Shown here one piece after another: positions 17,496 to 26,902 of a DNA stretch of 64,000 nucleotides. The position numbers were made by a program, and so were the translations under genes. Position 1 is the stretch's first letter. Each line of letters opens with the position of its first letter. The stretch covers positions 992,001 through 1,056,000 of the forward strand of contig NZ_CP013862.1 of assembly GCF_001307805.1 (NCBI RefSeq), in the 5' to 3' direction. The notes under the pieces were generated by a model. The model searched no databases and had not been told where the DNA came from. It was given only the letters and a program-made list of their open reading frames with translations. This stretch comes from Lentibacillus amyloliquefaciens (GTDB lineage: Bacteria > Bacillota > Bacilli > Bacillales > Amphibacillaceae).

Positions 17496-19043
17496 TTATA
17501 AAGGTATGTTGCCATGTTTTTTTGTTGGTCTGTCTTCCTCTTTATAATAAAGCATTTCCAGTGCCTGTATAAGTTTAACGCGTGTTTCTCTTGGATCAAT
17601 CACATCGTCAATCATACCTAGACCAGCTGCTACGTATGGATTTGCAAACTTTTCTCTGTATGTGCTGATTTTTTCCTGACGGGTAGCTTCAGGATTCTCG
17701 CTTTCCGCTATTTCCTTGGCAAAAATGATATTGGCTGCGCCGTCCGGACCCATGACAGCTATTTCTGCATTTGGCCAAGCGTAAACAAGGTCCGCTCCAA
17801 TCGACTTACTGTTAAGTGCAACGTACGCCCCGCCATAAGCTTTCCGTGTAATGACCGTTATTTTAGGTACGGTTGCTTCGGAATAAGCATAAAGGATCTT
17901 GGCACCATGACGGATAATGCCGCCGTGTTCCTGTTTCACGCCGGGGAAAAACCCGGTGACATCTTCAAATGTAATGAGCGGTATATTAAACGAATCACAG
18001 AACCGGATAAATCTGGATGCTTTATCACTTGAGTCAATATCAAGGCCGCCTGCGAGGTATTTCGGCTGATTACATACGAACCCGACTGTTTCACCATTAA
18101 TCCGTGCAAAGCCCACGACAATATTTTTGGCAAAGTCTTTATGTATTTCGTAAAAACTGTCTTTATCGACCACTTGATCGATCACTGATTTAACATCATA
18201 TGGACGTGTCGCGTTGAATGGCACAATATCGGCCAGATCCGGACGTGTTTCATCATTTAATTCAAACTGTTTTAATGGCGGTTTTTTCTGATTATTGGCC
18301 GGCAAATAGTCAACCAGATTTCTGACAGCATCAAGTGCTTCTTCTTCACTTGCAGCTTTAATGTGTGCGTTACCGCTTTTGGCGTTGTGGACGTCTGCAC
18401 CGCCTAAAGACTCAGAGGAAATTTGCTCCCCTGTTACGGTTTCAATTACCTTTGGTCCGGTGATAAACATTTGAGAGGTTTCTTCAACCATGATGACAAA
18501 ATCAGTAATCGCGGGTGAATAAACCGCTCCGCCTGCACTTGGACCCATGATGACAGAGATTTGCGGAATGACACCTGAATAAATGGAATTACGGTAGAAA
18601 ACCTGTCCGTAACCGTCAAGTGAGGAAACACCTTCCTGGATTCTCGCGCCCCCTGAATCATTCAGACCAATAAATGGTGTGCCTGTTTTGGCGGCAAGAT
18701 CCATTGCGCTTGCAATCTTTTTCCCGTGCATCTCACCAAGGGCACCGCCGAAAACCGTAAAATCCTGGGCAAATAAATAGACAGCCTGTCCGTTTATTTT
18801 TCCATAACCGGTGACAACTCCTTCACCATTAGCATGGTTGTTATTCATGCCAAAGTCAGTTTCCCGGTGCTCGATAAACGGATTAAGTTCAACAAATGAA
18901 CCATCATCCAGCAAATAATCAATTCGTTCGCGTGCTGTCAATTTCCCTTTGGAATGCTGCTTATCAATTCGGTCATCTCCGCCGCCAAGCTCAACCTGCC
19001 TTCGTTTATCATATAGTTCGTTTATTTTATCAAAAATATCCAT
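17496..19043 (-). CDS. yqjD: Acyl-CoA carboxylase carboxyltransferase subunit (YqjD; propionyl-CoA/methylmalonyl-CoA type)
   Basis: A 515-residue crotonase-fold carboxyltransferase holding both halves of the active site: the N half with GGARIQEGVSSLDGYGQVFY and VIMGPSAGGAVYSPAITDF, and the C half with DVTGFFPGVKQEHGGIIRHGAK, KAYGGAYVAL and WPNAEIAVMGPDGAANIIF. It would carboxylate propionyl-CoA to methylmalonyl-CoA with a biotin carrier. It lies directly against the mutase/epimerase gene (one base overlap). No biotin carboxylase or carrier gene is adjacent; AccB/AccC at 45-47 kb or others elsewhere must supply these. Confidence 0.9.
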   Translation of the reverse strand: MDIFDKINELYDKRRQVELGGGDDRIDKQHSKGKLTARERIDYLLDDGSFVELNPFIEHRETDFGMNNNHANGEGVVTGYGKINGQAVYLFAQDFTVFGGALGEMHGKKIASAMDLAAKTGTPFIGLNDSGGARIQEGVSSLDGYGQVFYRNSIYSGVIPQISVIMGPSAGGAVYSPAITDFVIMVEETSQMFITGPKVIETVTGEQISSESLGGADVHNAKSGNAHIKAASEEEALDAVRNLVDYLPANNQKKPPLKQFELNDETRPDLADIVPFNATRPYDVKSVIDQVVDKDSFYEIHKDFAKNIVVGFARINGETVGFVCNQPKYLAGGLDIDSSDKASRFIRFCDSFNIPLITFEDVTGFFPGVKQEHGGIIRHGAKILYAYSEATVPKITVITRKAYGGAYVALNSKSIGADLVYAWPNAEIAVMGPDGAANIIFAKEIAESENPEATRQEKISTYREKFANPYVAAGLGMIDDVIDPRETRVKLIQALEMLYYKEEDRPTKKHGNIPL

Positions 19044-19867
19044 TATTGTTCACTTCCCTCCGAATGCTGGCACAATTCAAACAAGACGCCATTTGCAGCC
19101 TTTGGATGGATAAAGGCGACCTGACTATCATGAGCGCCTTGTTTTGGTTCCTCATTAATCAGAGGTATACCCTCAGTTTTCATAGCATTAAGACGCGTGC
19201 TGAGATTATCTGCCTCTAATGCAATGTGATGTATCCCTTCCCCTTTTTTATCCAAATAACGCTGTATCGGAGAATCTTCCCTTAATGGTTCAAGCAGTTC
19301 AATTCGGGACTCACCGATCTTCAAAAAGGCTGTCCTGACCCCTTCTGATTCAATGGTTTCAACACCTTCCAAATCAAGTCCGAGCGCATCTGTGTAGAAT
19401 GGGAGCACATGGTCAATCTCCCGAACAGCTATGCCAATATGTGCAATTTTTTCAGGTGGTTTTATTTTATTGTCTTCGGGGTCGACCAGCTGTTTAATAT
19501 ATGCTGCAAGCGCCTCAGTCGAAGAACCGCTCGTAAATATTTTCCGGACGCCTTTCTCCAGCAAATACGGAATATCTTCAGCTGGTATTACGCCGCCGCC
19601 GACTACCGGGATGTCAGCTGCATTTTGCTTTTGCAATGCATCTATAACTTTCGGGAATAAGGTTTTATGGGCACCTGAAAGTGACGACAATCCGATAACA
19701 TCCACATCTTCCTGAATGGCGGCCTGGACGATTTGCACCGGTGATTGTCGAAGTCCGGTATAAATTACTTCCATTCCATGGTCACGCAATACTTGGGCGA
19801 TGATTAAAGCTCCCCGGTCATGCCCATCAAGACCGGGTTTAGCGATAAGTGCTCGTATTTTTCCCAT
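19043..19867 (-). CDS. Methylmalonyl-CoA mutase B12-binding domain fused to methylmalonyl-CoA epimerase
   Basis: A 274-residue two-domain protein. Residues about 3-130 are a cobalamin-binding Rossmann domain with the DxHxxG motif (KPGLDGHDRGA), VIGLSSLSGAH and PVVGGGVIP. Residues about 139-268 form a glyoxalase-fold epimerase (KIAHIGIAVREIDHVLPFY, ESRIELLEPL, GIHHIALEADN, GVLFELCQH), with the His/Glu metal ligands. The B12 domain would complete the mutase whose TIM-barrel subunit is encoded just upstream (19926-21578). The two activities are usually separate proteins. ATG and upstream AAGGGGGAG are well placed. Confidence 0.9.
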   Translation of the reverse strand: MGKIRALIAKPGLDGHDRGALIIAQVLRDHGMEVIYTGLRQSPVQIVQAAIQEDVDVIGLSSLSGAHKTLFPKVIDALQKQNAADIPVVGGGVIPAEDIPYLLEKGVRKIFTSGSSTEALAAYIKQLVDPEDNKIKPPEKIAHIGIAVREIDHVLPFYTDALGLDLEGVETIESEGVRTAFLKIGESRIELLEPLREDSPIQRYLDKKGEGIHHIALEADNLSTRLNAMKTEGIPLINEEPKQGAHDSQVAFIHPKAANGVLFELCQHSEGSEQ

Positions 19868-19925
19868 CTTGTCTCCCCCTTTTTAACAAACAGATAGATC
19901 ACATTTGTCTTTTGAAGTTTCTAAA

Positions 19926-21578
19926 TTACATGCCTGTATATTCCCCGAATTCATCACGCAATACGTTACAGATTTCTCCGACAGTGGCATAAACCTTTAC
20001 GGCGTCTAAAATATGAGGGATCAAGTTAGCATGCGAATCTTGTGCTTTTTCCCGAAGTGTTTCCAGTGCGCTGTCTACTGCTCTTTGTTCCCGCTCAGCA
20101 CGGGCTTTTTCAAGCGAAGCGATTTGTTCGGCCTCAAGTGTTTCATCGACTTTCAAAAGGTCCGGATCAACTTCTTCATCTAATTTAAACTCGTTTAAAC
20201 CGACAATGATCTCTTCATTATTTTCAATGTCCTTTTGTGTTTCGTAAGCTGTACGCTGAATTTCCCGCTGCATGTAGCCTTCTTCCACAGCTTTTACAGC
20301 ACCGCCGATTTCGTTAATTTGATCAAGATACTTATTAACTTCTTCCTCAATTTGGTCTGTCAGTGACTCAACATAATACGAGCCGCCCAAAGGATCAGCT
20401 GTATCTGCAACACCGCTTTCATGTGCAATAATTTGCTGTGTTCTGAGAGCTATGCGTGCCGATTCTTCAGTTGGCAATGACAATGCCTCATCACGGGAGT
20501 TGGTATGAAGGCTTTGTGTCCCGCCAAGAACAGCAGCAAGTGCTTGCATCGTCACACGGACAACATTGTTATCAGGTTGCTGGGCAGTCAATGTCGAACC
20601 ACCTGTTTGAGTATGAAAACGCAATTTCCAGCTTTTTGGATTTTTTGCCTGATAATGTTCTTTCATGACCTTTGACCAAATACGCCGGGCAGCACGGAAT
20701 TTGGCGACCTCTTCCAGGAAGTTGTTATGTGCATTAAAGAAGAAGGCAAGCCTCGGTGCAAAGGCATCGATTTCAAGTCCTGCTTCCAGAGCAGCATCCA
20801 CATACGCCATCCCGTCAGCGAGGGTGAACGCCACTTCCTGTACTGCCGTTGAACCTGCTTCACGGATGTGATAACCTGAAATGCTGATCGTGTTAAATTT
20901 AGGAACATGCTCGTGGCAGAATTCAAATATGTTGGTGATTAAGCGCATTGATGGCTTAGGCGGAAAAATATATGTACCGCGTGCAATATATTCTTTCAAG
21001 ATATCATTCTGGATTGTGCCTGTAAGTTTCTCAAGCGGCACACCCTGCTTTTGACCGACAGCAAGGTACATGCATAACAAAACAGATGCCGGCGCGTTAA
21101 TAGTCATCGATGTGCTGACTTTTCCAAGCGGAATCTGATCAAGCAATTGCTCCATATCATGCAGCGAATCTATTGCCACCCCGACTTTGCCGACTTCCCC
21201 TTCTGCCATGACATCATCGGAGTCGTACCCAATTTGGGTCGGCAGGTCAAATGCGACCGACAAACCAGTCTGCCCCTGATCAAGCAAATAACGGAAGCGT
21301 TCATTCGTTTCCTTGGCCGAACCGAATCCGGCATATTGGCGCATTGTCCAAAGGCGGCTGCGATACATAGTCGGCTGGATTCCGCGGGTATACGGGTATT
21401 CTCCCGGATAACCCAATTTTTCCTCATACGTTTCATCTTCAGCTGGGTGATACAGCCGTTCCACTTCAATATCAGATGAGGTGGTAAATGGATCTTTTCG
21501 TTCCGGAAAACGGTCCAGCGTTTTATTGACAGATCGCTTCCAATTTTCTTTTTTTGATTGAAACGTGTTATCACTCAT
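19926..21578 (-). CDS. Methylmalonyl-CoA mutase, catalytic (TIM-barrel) subunit
   Basis: Isomerises methylmalonyl-CoA to succinyl-CoA with the B12 domain of the neighbouring protein. The 550 residues cover only the substrate-binding barrel. Signatures include [29 protein letters not shown] (with spaced family residues Y, R), [42 protein letters not shown] and [15 protein letters not shown]. The C-terminal B12-binding domain of one-chain mutases is absent, matching the split architecture here. It is first in the mutase-carboxyltransferase-yqjE operon. Confidence 0.95.
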   Translation of the reverse strand: MSDNTFQSKKENWKRSVNKTLDRFPERKDPFTTSSDIEVERLYHPAEDETYEEKLGYPGEYPYTRGIQPTMYRSRLWTMRQYAGFGSAKETNERFRYLLDQGQTGLSVAFDLPTQIGYDSDDVMAEGEVGKVGVAIDSLHDMEQLLDQIPLGKVSTSMTINAPASVLLCMYLAVGQKQGVPLEKLTGTIQNDILKEYIARGTYIFPPKPSMRLITNIFEFCHEHVPKFNTISISGYHIREAGSTAVQEVAFTLADGMAYVDAALEAGLEIDAFAPRLAFFFNAHNNFLEEVAKFRAARRIWSKVMKEHYQAKNPKSWKLRFHTQTGGSTLTAQQPDNNVVRVTMQALAAVLGGTQSLHTNSRDEALSLPTEESARIALRTQQIIAHESGVADTADPLGGSYYVESLTDQIEEEVNKYLDQINEIGGAVKAVEEGYMQREIQRTAYETQKDIENNEEIIVGLNEFKLDEEVDPDLLKVDETLEAEQIASLEKARAEREQRAVDSALETLREKAQDSHANLIPHILDAVKVYATVGEICNVLRDEFGEYTGM

Positions 21579-21685
21579 AAACAGAAAACCCCCTGTATTA
21601 ATTTAATATTCGAGTTAGAGCACTTGTCCAATTCTGCAATTAACGATACAATACTAGCAGGATAAGGACTTAAGGAGGAATATAA

Positions 21686-21823
21686 TTGGCTAAAAACCAA
21701 ACCAAATCACCGGCGCCCAGAAAAAAGTCTAAGCGCGAACGCAGAATAAAAGTCATCATTTATATAATGATTCTGGCAATGATCTTATCTACTATGACAA
21801 TGGGATTGTCAATGTTTATATAA
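21686..21823 (+). CDS. prli42: Prli42-like stressosome-associated small membrane protein
   Basis: A 45-residue gene beginning with TTG at 21686, seven bases after AAGGAGG. It encodes a short basic N-terminus (MAKNQTKSPAPRKKSKRERR) and one membrane segment (IKVIIYIMILAMILSTMTMG). This layout and sequence match Prli42, the membrane anchor of the Listeria/Bacillus stressosome. The location next to yqjA matches other Bacillaceae. A terminator follows at 21884. Confidence 0.85.
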   Translation: MAKNQTKSPAPRKKSKRERRIKVIIYIMILAMILSTMTMGLSMFI

Positions 21824-21883
21824 AATACGCTTTTCACCATACTTGATAAAGACGATTTCAGCGTAACACACGACAAAGCCAAT

Positions 21884-21917
21884 GACTGGGGACGACTACG
21901 TTGCCCCGGTCTTTTTT
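21884..21917 (+). terminator. Terminator after prli42
   Basis: GACTGGGG pairs with CCCCGGTC (one G-U pair) around a 12-base loop and is followed by six T residues. It reaches into the 3' end of the convergent yqjA gene. Confidence 0.75.
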
Positions 21918-22885
21918 GTTTTTTGTTTTTTCTCATTCACATCACTTTTTTTAAACTTTTTCTTCAACAGCAGATAATCCTCTATTTCATGCAATAATCG
22001 GAACAAATTAGCCCGTGTTTCAAATTCTTCCTGGGTTTCCGGCAAATCTTCCTGATCAAATTTTCGGCGCAAATCTTCCAATTCATCTAAATACAAACTC
22101 GCTGTATTACCAGGATGAACGGCATCACCGACGTTCTCAAAAAAGTCGGCAATTTTTAATGAAATATTGTCCCTGTTCGGGAGCCGGGTAACTAATGGAA
22201 GCATTTTCTCGAGCAATTCCAGCTGCTTTTGACGCATCAGGAAGTAATCATGATATGGATGCTCACTTCTCAGTAAATGGTTCTCCTTTTCTAATAATAC
22301 CAAATCCATGGCCTCTTGCAATATATCTTCACAAATTCTTAGCTCTTTTCCGGACCAATTTTCATTTTTATCACGTATATATAAAGCGATTTCATTCAGT
22401 ATTATCTGGAAATAGTGCTCAAGCTCTTCCTGTTTTTGCTTAAGCTGGTTTTCCAAAGACGGCATATATAAATTCAGGATCAACGCTGTACCAATTCCAA
22501 TAATGATAATCAGAAATTGCTCGGTTAACAATGAAAATGAAACACTTTGAGCACTGTATAAATTTAAAGTAATGACAGAACTGGTTGCAATACCAGGTGT
22601 TACTTTTAAAAAAACAGTCACAGGTATAAAACAAACAAGCATAGCACCGATCACTAAAGGATGATAGCCGATCAGTTCAAAAAATACAATTGAAAATAAC
22701 GCAGCTGCAATACACGCCAGGAAACGATGCCAGGCACTTAGCACTGAGCGTTTTCGTGAAGGCTGAATGCATAAAATGGTTAAAATTCCTGCTGAAACAA
22801 AATTCGTCAGCCCCAAAACTTGGGCAATCGAAATTGAGATCGGCGTGCCAATAGCTGTCTTGATGGTGCGCGAGCCAATTTTCAC
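21896..22885 (-). CDS. yqjA: Aromatic acid exporter-family membrane protein (YqjA, DUF939)
   Basis: A 329-residue protein. The N-terminal half has about five hydrophobic segments (residues 12-35, 50-70, 75-95, 98-115 and 120-140). The C-terminal half (about 145-329) is a soluble, highly charged, helical domain (LENQLKQKQEELEHYFQIIL...). This two-part layout matches YqjA and the ArAE/DUF939 family. Its transport substrate is unproven. It is convergent to prli42. Confidence 0.85.
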   Translation of the reverse strand: MKIGSRTIKTAIGTPISISIAQVLGLTNFVSAGILTILCIQPSRKRSVLSAWHRFLACIAAALFSIVFFELIGYHPLVIGAMLVCFIPVTVFLKVTPGIATSSVITLNLYSAQSVSFSLLTEQFLIIIIGIGTALILNLYMPSLENQLKQKQEELEHYFQIILNEIALYIRDKNENWSGKELRICEDILQEAMDLVLLEKENHLLRSEHPYHDYFLMRQKQLELLEKMLPLVTRLPNRDNISLKIADFFENVGDAVHPGNTASLYLDELEDLRRKFDQEDLPETQEEFETRANLFRLLHEIEDYLLLKKKFKKSDVNEKKQKTKKTGAT

Positions 22886-22925
22886 ATCAGATTCTCCTTA
22901 GCTGATTCATCAAATTCGGGGTGAA

Positions 22926-22969
22926 CAAAATGAGGCTGACCCGTGTTGTTTTGAGACAGCCTCATTCCA
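22926..22969 (-). terminator. Terminator downstream of brxB
   Basis: AATGAGGCTG and CAGCCTCATT form a ten-base-pair stem, followed by a TTGTT tail on the minus strand. It lies 15-60 bases past the brxB stop. Confidence 0.7.
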
Positions 22970-22984
22970 TATCATTAATTATGT

Positions 22985-23428
22985 TTAAACTTCTTCACAA
23001 TTATCGTCAAAAACTTTTTGCAGTTTGCCGACAACATCCATTGCACTGTAGCCTTCTATATCTGAACGTTCAAGCATTGTAACGATTTCCCCATCCTTCA
23101 TGAATGCAAATGACGGTGATGACGGTGGATAGCCTTCAAAATATTCTCTCGCTTTCTCAGTTGCATCACGGTCTTGTCCCGCAAATACAGTGACTAAATG
23201 ATCAGGGCGCTTATCATAATGAATGGCATTAGCCGCTGCCGGACGTGCAATACCGCCAGCACAGCCACATGTCGAATTGACCATGATCAATGTGGACCCA
23301 TCGCGCTTCATTGCTTCATCAACTGATTCAGCTGAGGTCAGTTCCTCATACCCTGCTTCCCGGACGTCCTCACGAGCAGCATTCACAACGTCGTTCATGA
23401 ATACGTTAAAATCCATATATGTGTCCAT
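22985..23428 (-). CDS. brxB: Bacilliredoxin BrxB (YqiW)
   Basis: A 147-residue thioredoxin-like disulfide reductase that removes bacillithiol from mixed disulfides on proteins. The active motif is CGC in [15 protein letters not shown], with the family residues [21 protein letters not shown] and [18 protein letters not shown]. The sequence is closer to YqiW (BrxB) than to YphP (BrxA) by these conserved runs and by its place next to the bkd operon. It implies that the organism makes bacillithiol. Confidence 0.94.
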   Translation of the reverse strand: MDTYMDFNVFMNDVVNAAREDVREAGYEELTSAESVDEAMKRDGSTLIMVNSTCGCAGGIARPAAANAIHYDKRPDHLVTVFAGQDRDATEKAREYFEGYPPSSPSFAFMKDGEIVTMLERSDIEGYSAMDVVGKLQKVFDDNCEEV

Positions 23429-23585
23429 CCCCTTTTAAATAGTAATTGATGTTGCTTAAAATAAGCTTATCAATTTTATAGACTGATTTCAATTTTAAAA
23501 ACTTCTGTAAGCTGGCTTCATAAATGCCATAAAGTTCTTTGCCATTCAATTCTGCTTTTGAACCACCAAGATTACGCTGGATCGC

Positions 23586-24857
23586 TCAGTATATTTTCGT
23601 CGCCTCAGCATTGGTGTTTTCTGCCAGTTCTTTCACTCTCGCCAGAAATTGTCCGACTATCAGACCGTCAAGCACACGATGATCCAGGGACAGACATAAA
23701 TTCACCATGTCTCGCGCAGCAAACATATCGTTTATAATGACAGGTCGTTTCACAATCGATTCCACTTGCAATATGGCAGCCTGCGGATGATTGATAACAC
23801 CCATTGACTGCACTGAACCAAATGAGCCAGTATTGTTGACAGTAAATGTGCCGCCCTGCATATCCTCTGAGGTTAGCTTGCCGGACCGGGCCCGCACTGC
23901 CAGGTCATTAATATCTCTTGCGATGCCCTTGATACTTTTCTCATCGGCATTTTTAATAACCGGTACATACAGCTCGTTGTCTTTTGCAACGGCAATGGAC
24001 AGATTAATATCTTTATGCTGAATGATTTTATCCCCTGCCCATGTGCTGTTTAACTGAGGATATTCTTTCAAAGCCTGTGCAACAGCTTTTACAAAGAATG
24101 CGAAAAAGGTGAGGCTGTAGCCTTCACTTTGTTTAAATTCATCTTTTACTTTGTTGCGGTAGCTTACCAGATCAGTGACATCAGCTTCCACCGCCATCCA
24201 TGCATGTGGTATCTCAGTTGTGGATTTCACCATATTTTGAGCGATAGCTTTTCGAACGCCGGTTACCGGTATTTCAGTATCACCCGGCTTTCCAGCTGGC
24301 TGTGATTCTGAAGGCTGTTCGGGCTGAATGGCTTTCGTTTCTTTTTCTCCCGGTGGGCTTTTAGTTGAAGCCGGTTCGGGTTTATCACCCGAAGCGATCA
24401 ATTTTTCCATATCTTTTCTGGTAATGCGTCCGCCTCGGCCTGAGCCATCAACTTGCTGCAGGTCAATATCATGCTCTTGTGCCAGTCGCATAACAGCAGG
24501 TGAGTAACGTTTTTTCATGGGTGCATCAGATGAATCTTCTTTATCTTTTTCTGCTGTTTGCTCTTGCTTCTCTTCCGATTTATCAGTTTCGGCGGATTCG
24601 TCAGTTGAAGATCCGCCTTCTATTTCAATGTAACCCATAAGATCACCAACTTGAATGGTGTCTCCTTCCTGCGCCACAAGTTCTTTGATGACACCTGTGA
24701 ACGATGACGGAACTTCAGCATTGACTTTATCCGTCATGACTTCTGCGATGGGGTCGTATTTATTGACTTTATCCCCTTCTGAAACCAGCCATGAACTGAT
24801 TGTGCCTTCTGTAACACTTTCGCCAAGCTGCGGCATATTTATTTTTTCGGCTGTCAT
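23586..24857 (-). CDS. bkdB: Branched-chain 2-oxoacid dehydrogenase E2 (dihydrolipoyl acyltransferase)
   Basis: The acyltransferase core of the branched-chain 2-oxoacid dehydrogenase complex. One lipoyl domain (residues 1-80) has the lipoylated Lys in EVMTDKVNAEVPS. An acidic/Pro-rich linker follows, then a peripheral-subunit-binding domain (residues about 118-155, YSPAVMRLAQEHDIDLQQVDGSGRGGRITRKD split by the linker), then the CAT-like core ending with the catalytic LDHRVLDGLIVGQFL. At 423 residues the length is normal. It is the last gene of the operon. Confidence 0.94.
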   Translation of the reverse strand: MTAEKINMPQLGESVTEGTISSWLVSEGDKVNKYDPIAEVMTDKVNAEVPSSFTGVIKELVAQEGDTIQVGDLMGYIEIEGGSSTDESAETDKSEEKQEQTAEKDKEDSSDAPMKKRYSPAVMRLAQEHDIDLQQVDGSGRGGRITRKDMEKLIASGDKPEPASTKSPPGEKETKAIQPEQPSESQPAGKPGDTEIPVTGVRKAIAQNMVKSTTEIPHAWMAVEADVTDLVSYRNKVKDEFKQSEGYSLTFFAFFVKAVAQALKEYPQLNSTWAGDKIIQHKDINLSIAVAKDNELYVPVIKNADEKSIKGIARDINDLAVRARSGKLTSEDMQGGTFTVNNTGSFGSVQSMGVINHPQAAILQVESIVKRPVIINDMFAARDMVNLCLSLDHRVLDGLIVGQFLARVKELAENTNAEATKIY

Positions 24858-24881
24858 CTTTAACCCTCCTCGTAACCAATC

Positions 24882-25865
24882 TTAGAATTCAGCCAGTTCA
24901 CGAATGGCATGTTCTGTCTTTTCCGGATTGAGCATGAAATATTTTTCCATTGTTGGTGAAAACGGCATGGATGGGATATCCGGGCCGGCGAGACGCTTAA
25001 TCGGAGCGTCCAATTCAAACAGACAATTCTCCGCAATCACTGCAGCCACCTCTCCAATAATGCTGCCTTCTTTGTTATCCTCAGAGATCAGAAGCACTTT
25101 CCCCGTTTTCTTTGCCGCTTCAATAATTGCTTCCTGATCAAGCGGATAGACTGTTCGCAAATCAAGAATCTGGGTGTCTATTCCTTCTTCTTCAAGTTTT
25201 TCAGCAGCCTGCAACGCAAAATGAACCGCCAGTCCGTACGTAATAACCGTAACGTCGGCGCCTTCGCGCTTAATATCAGCTTTTCCGATCGGAAGGACAT
25301 AATCGTCTTCCGGAACCTCACTTTTAAGCAAACGGTAAGCCCGTTTATGTTCAAAGAATAGTACCGGGTCATTATCACGAATAGAAGCTTTCAACAATCC
25401 TTTTACATCATACGGTGTCGATGGCATAACAATCTTAAGACCCGGCTGATTCGCAAACACCGATTCCAACGATTGTGAATGATATAATGCCCCATGAATA
25501 CCGCCGCCATATGGCGCACGTATTGTCATTGGAACATTCCAGTCATTGTTCGAACGATACCGCATTTTAGCTGCTTCAGAGATGATCTGGTTCACGGCAG
25601 GCAAAATAAAGTCGGCAAATTGCATTTCGGCTATAGGACGCATGCCATACATAGAGGCACCGATACCGACTCCTGCGATGGCGGATTCCGAAAGCGGCGT
25701 ATCAAGCACACGATATTCGCCAAACGCCTCATAAAGTCCTTTGGTGGCACCGAAGACACCGCCTTTTTTTCCAACATCTTCCCCTAAAACAAACACTTTT
25801 TCATCTCGTTGCATTTCTTCATGTATAGCAGCTGTAACTGCCTGAATATACGACATAACTGGCAT
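24882..25865 (-). CDS. bkdAB: Branched-chain 2-oxoacid dehydrogenase E1 beta
   Basis: Beta subunit of the thiamine-diphosphate-dependent decarboxylase. At 327 residues, with the transketolase pyrimidine-binding domain (VFVLGEDVGKKGGVFGATKGL; Glu near thiazolium activation), IRAPYGGGIHGALYHSQS, VMPSTPYDVKGLL and a C-terminal transketolase domain (LRTVYPLDQEAI, LISEDNKEGSI). It lies 15 bases after bkdAA and 24 bases before bkdB. Confidence 0.94.
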   Translation of the reverse strand: MPVMSYIQAVTAAIHEEMQRDEKVFVLGEDVGKKGGVFGATKGLYEAFGEYRVLDTPLSESAIAGVGIGASMYGMRPIAEMQFADFILPAVNQIISEAAKMRYRSNNDWNVPMTIRAPYGGGIHGALYHSQSLESVFANQPGLKIVMPSTPYDVKGLLKASIRDNDPVLFFEHKRAYRLLKSEVPEDDYVLPIGKADIKREGADVTVITYGLAVHFALQAAEKLEEEGIDTQILDLRTVYPLDQEAIIEAAKKTGKVLLISEDNKEGSIIGEVAAVIAENCLFELDAPIKRLAGPDIPSMPFSPTMEKYFMLNPEKTEHAIRELAEF

Positions 25866-25879
25866 GGCAAACTTCCCCC

Positions 25880-26872
25880 CTATTCTTCATATACGTATTT
25901 AAGTGCCGACTCCGGTTCAGGATAGGCTGCACTTTCTGCATAGTCCGTTGCTTCATTTACCGTTTCGGCTATATCAGTCAGGATTTCTTCTTCCATTTCT
26001 TCTGTCATAATGCCTGCCTCTTTTAAATAGGCAGCATATGAAAAAATGGCATCTTTTTTCTTTGCTTCTTCGACTTCTGCACTCTCACGGTACTGGCTGT
26101 CATCATCATCACTTGAGTGGGCCTTAAACCGGTAGGAAATGGCTTCAATCAATGTTGGTCCTTCTCCGTTTGCTGCACGTTCTCTTGCTTTTTGAACTTC
26201 TTCAAATACTGCCAGCGGATCATTGCCATCAACCGTGACACCAGGCATTCCGTAACTTTGTGCCCGATCGGAAACATTGGCACTTGCAATTTGTTTTTCC
26301 ACAGGAACTGAAATGGCATATTTATTGTTTTCGACCATTGTGATGACCGGCAGTTTATGAACACCGGCAAAGTTCAAACCTTCATGAAAGTCGCCCTGGT
26401 TGGAAGATCCTTCACCAAGTGTCACAAATGAAGCAAAATCTTTCTTTTCCATCTTGGCTGCTAATGCTATTCCGACAGCATGGGGCAGTTGGGTTGTAAC
26501 CGGTGAAGACTGGCTTAATATCCGTCTTTTCTTCTGCCCAAAATGGCTTGGCATTTGTCTTCCTCCTGAGTTGGGATCTTCTGCTTTTGCAAATGCCGAC
26601 AGCATTAACTCTTTTGCTGTCATCCCAAATGCGAGAACAACACCCATATCTCTGTAATAGGGTGCAACATAATCTTCTTCTCTGTTCAGGGCAAATGAGG
26701 CGCCAACCTGTGAAGCTTCCTGTCCCTGACACGAAATGGCAAACGGGATTTTACCCGCTCGGTTTAAGAGCAACATCCGCTCATCAAGCTTGCGGGCCAA
26801 AAGCATATGTTTATAGATATCAATTGCCTGTTCATCTGTTAAACCTAACGTTTCATGGCGAATTTTTGCCAT
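25880..26872 (-). CDS. bkdAA: Branched-chain 2-oxoacid dehydrogenase E1 alpha
   Basis: Alpha subunit of the decarboxylase, 330 residues. The thiamine diphosphate motif GEGSSNQGDFHEGLNFAGVHKLPVITMVENNKYA (here in two halves, GEGSSNQGDF and ENNKYA) and the phosphorylation-loop equivalent YRFKAHSSDDDDSQYR are visible. QMPSHFG belongs to the active-site entry. Co-transcribed with bkdAB and lpdV. Confidence 0.94.
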   Translation of the reverse strand: MAKIRHETLGLTDEQAIDIYKHMLLARKLDERMLLLNRAGKIPFAISCQGQEASQVGASFALNREEDYVAPYYRDMGVVLAFGMTAKELMLSAFAKAEDPNSGGRQMPSHFGQKKRRILSQSSPVTTQLPHAVGIALAAKMEKKDFASFVTLGEGSSNQGDFHEGLNFAGVHKLPVITMVENNKYAISVPVEKQIASANVSDRAQSYGMPGVTVDGNDPLAVFEEVQKARERAANGEGPTLIEAISYRFKAHSSDDDDSQYRESAEVEEAKKKDAIFSYAAYLKEAGIMTEEMEEEILTDIAETVNEATDYAESAAYPEPESALKYVYEE

Positions 26873-26902
26873 TTATATTCCCTCCCTTTAAGTACAAGGT
26901 TT

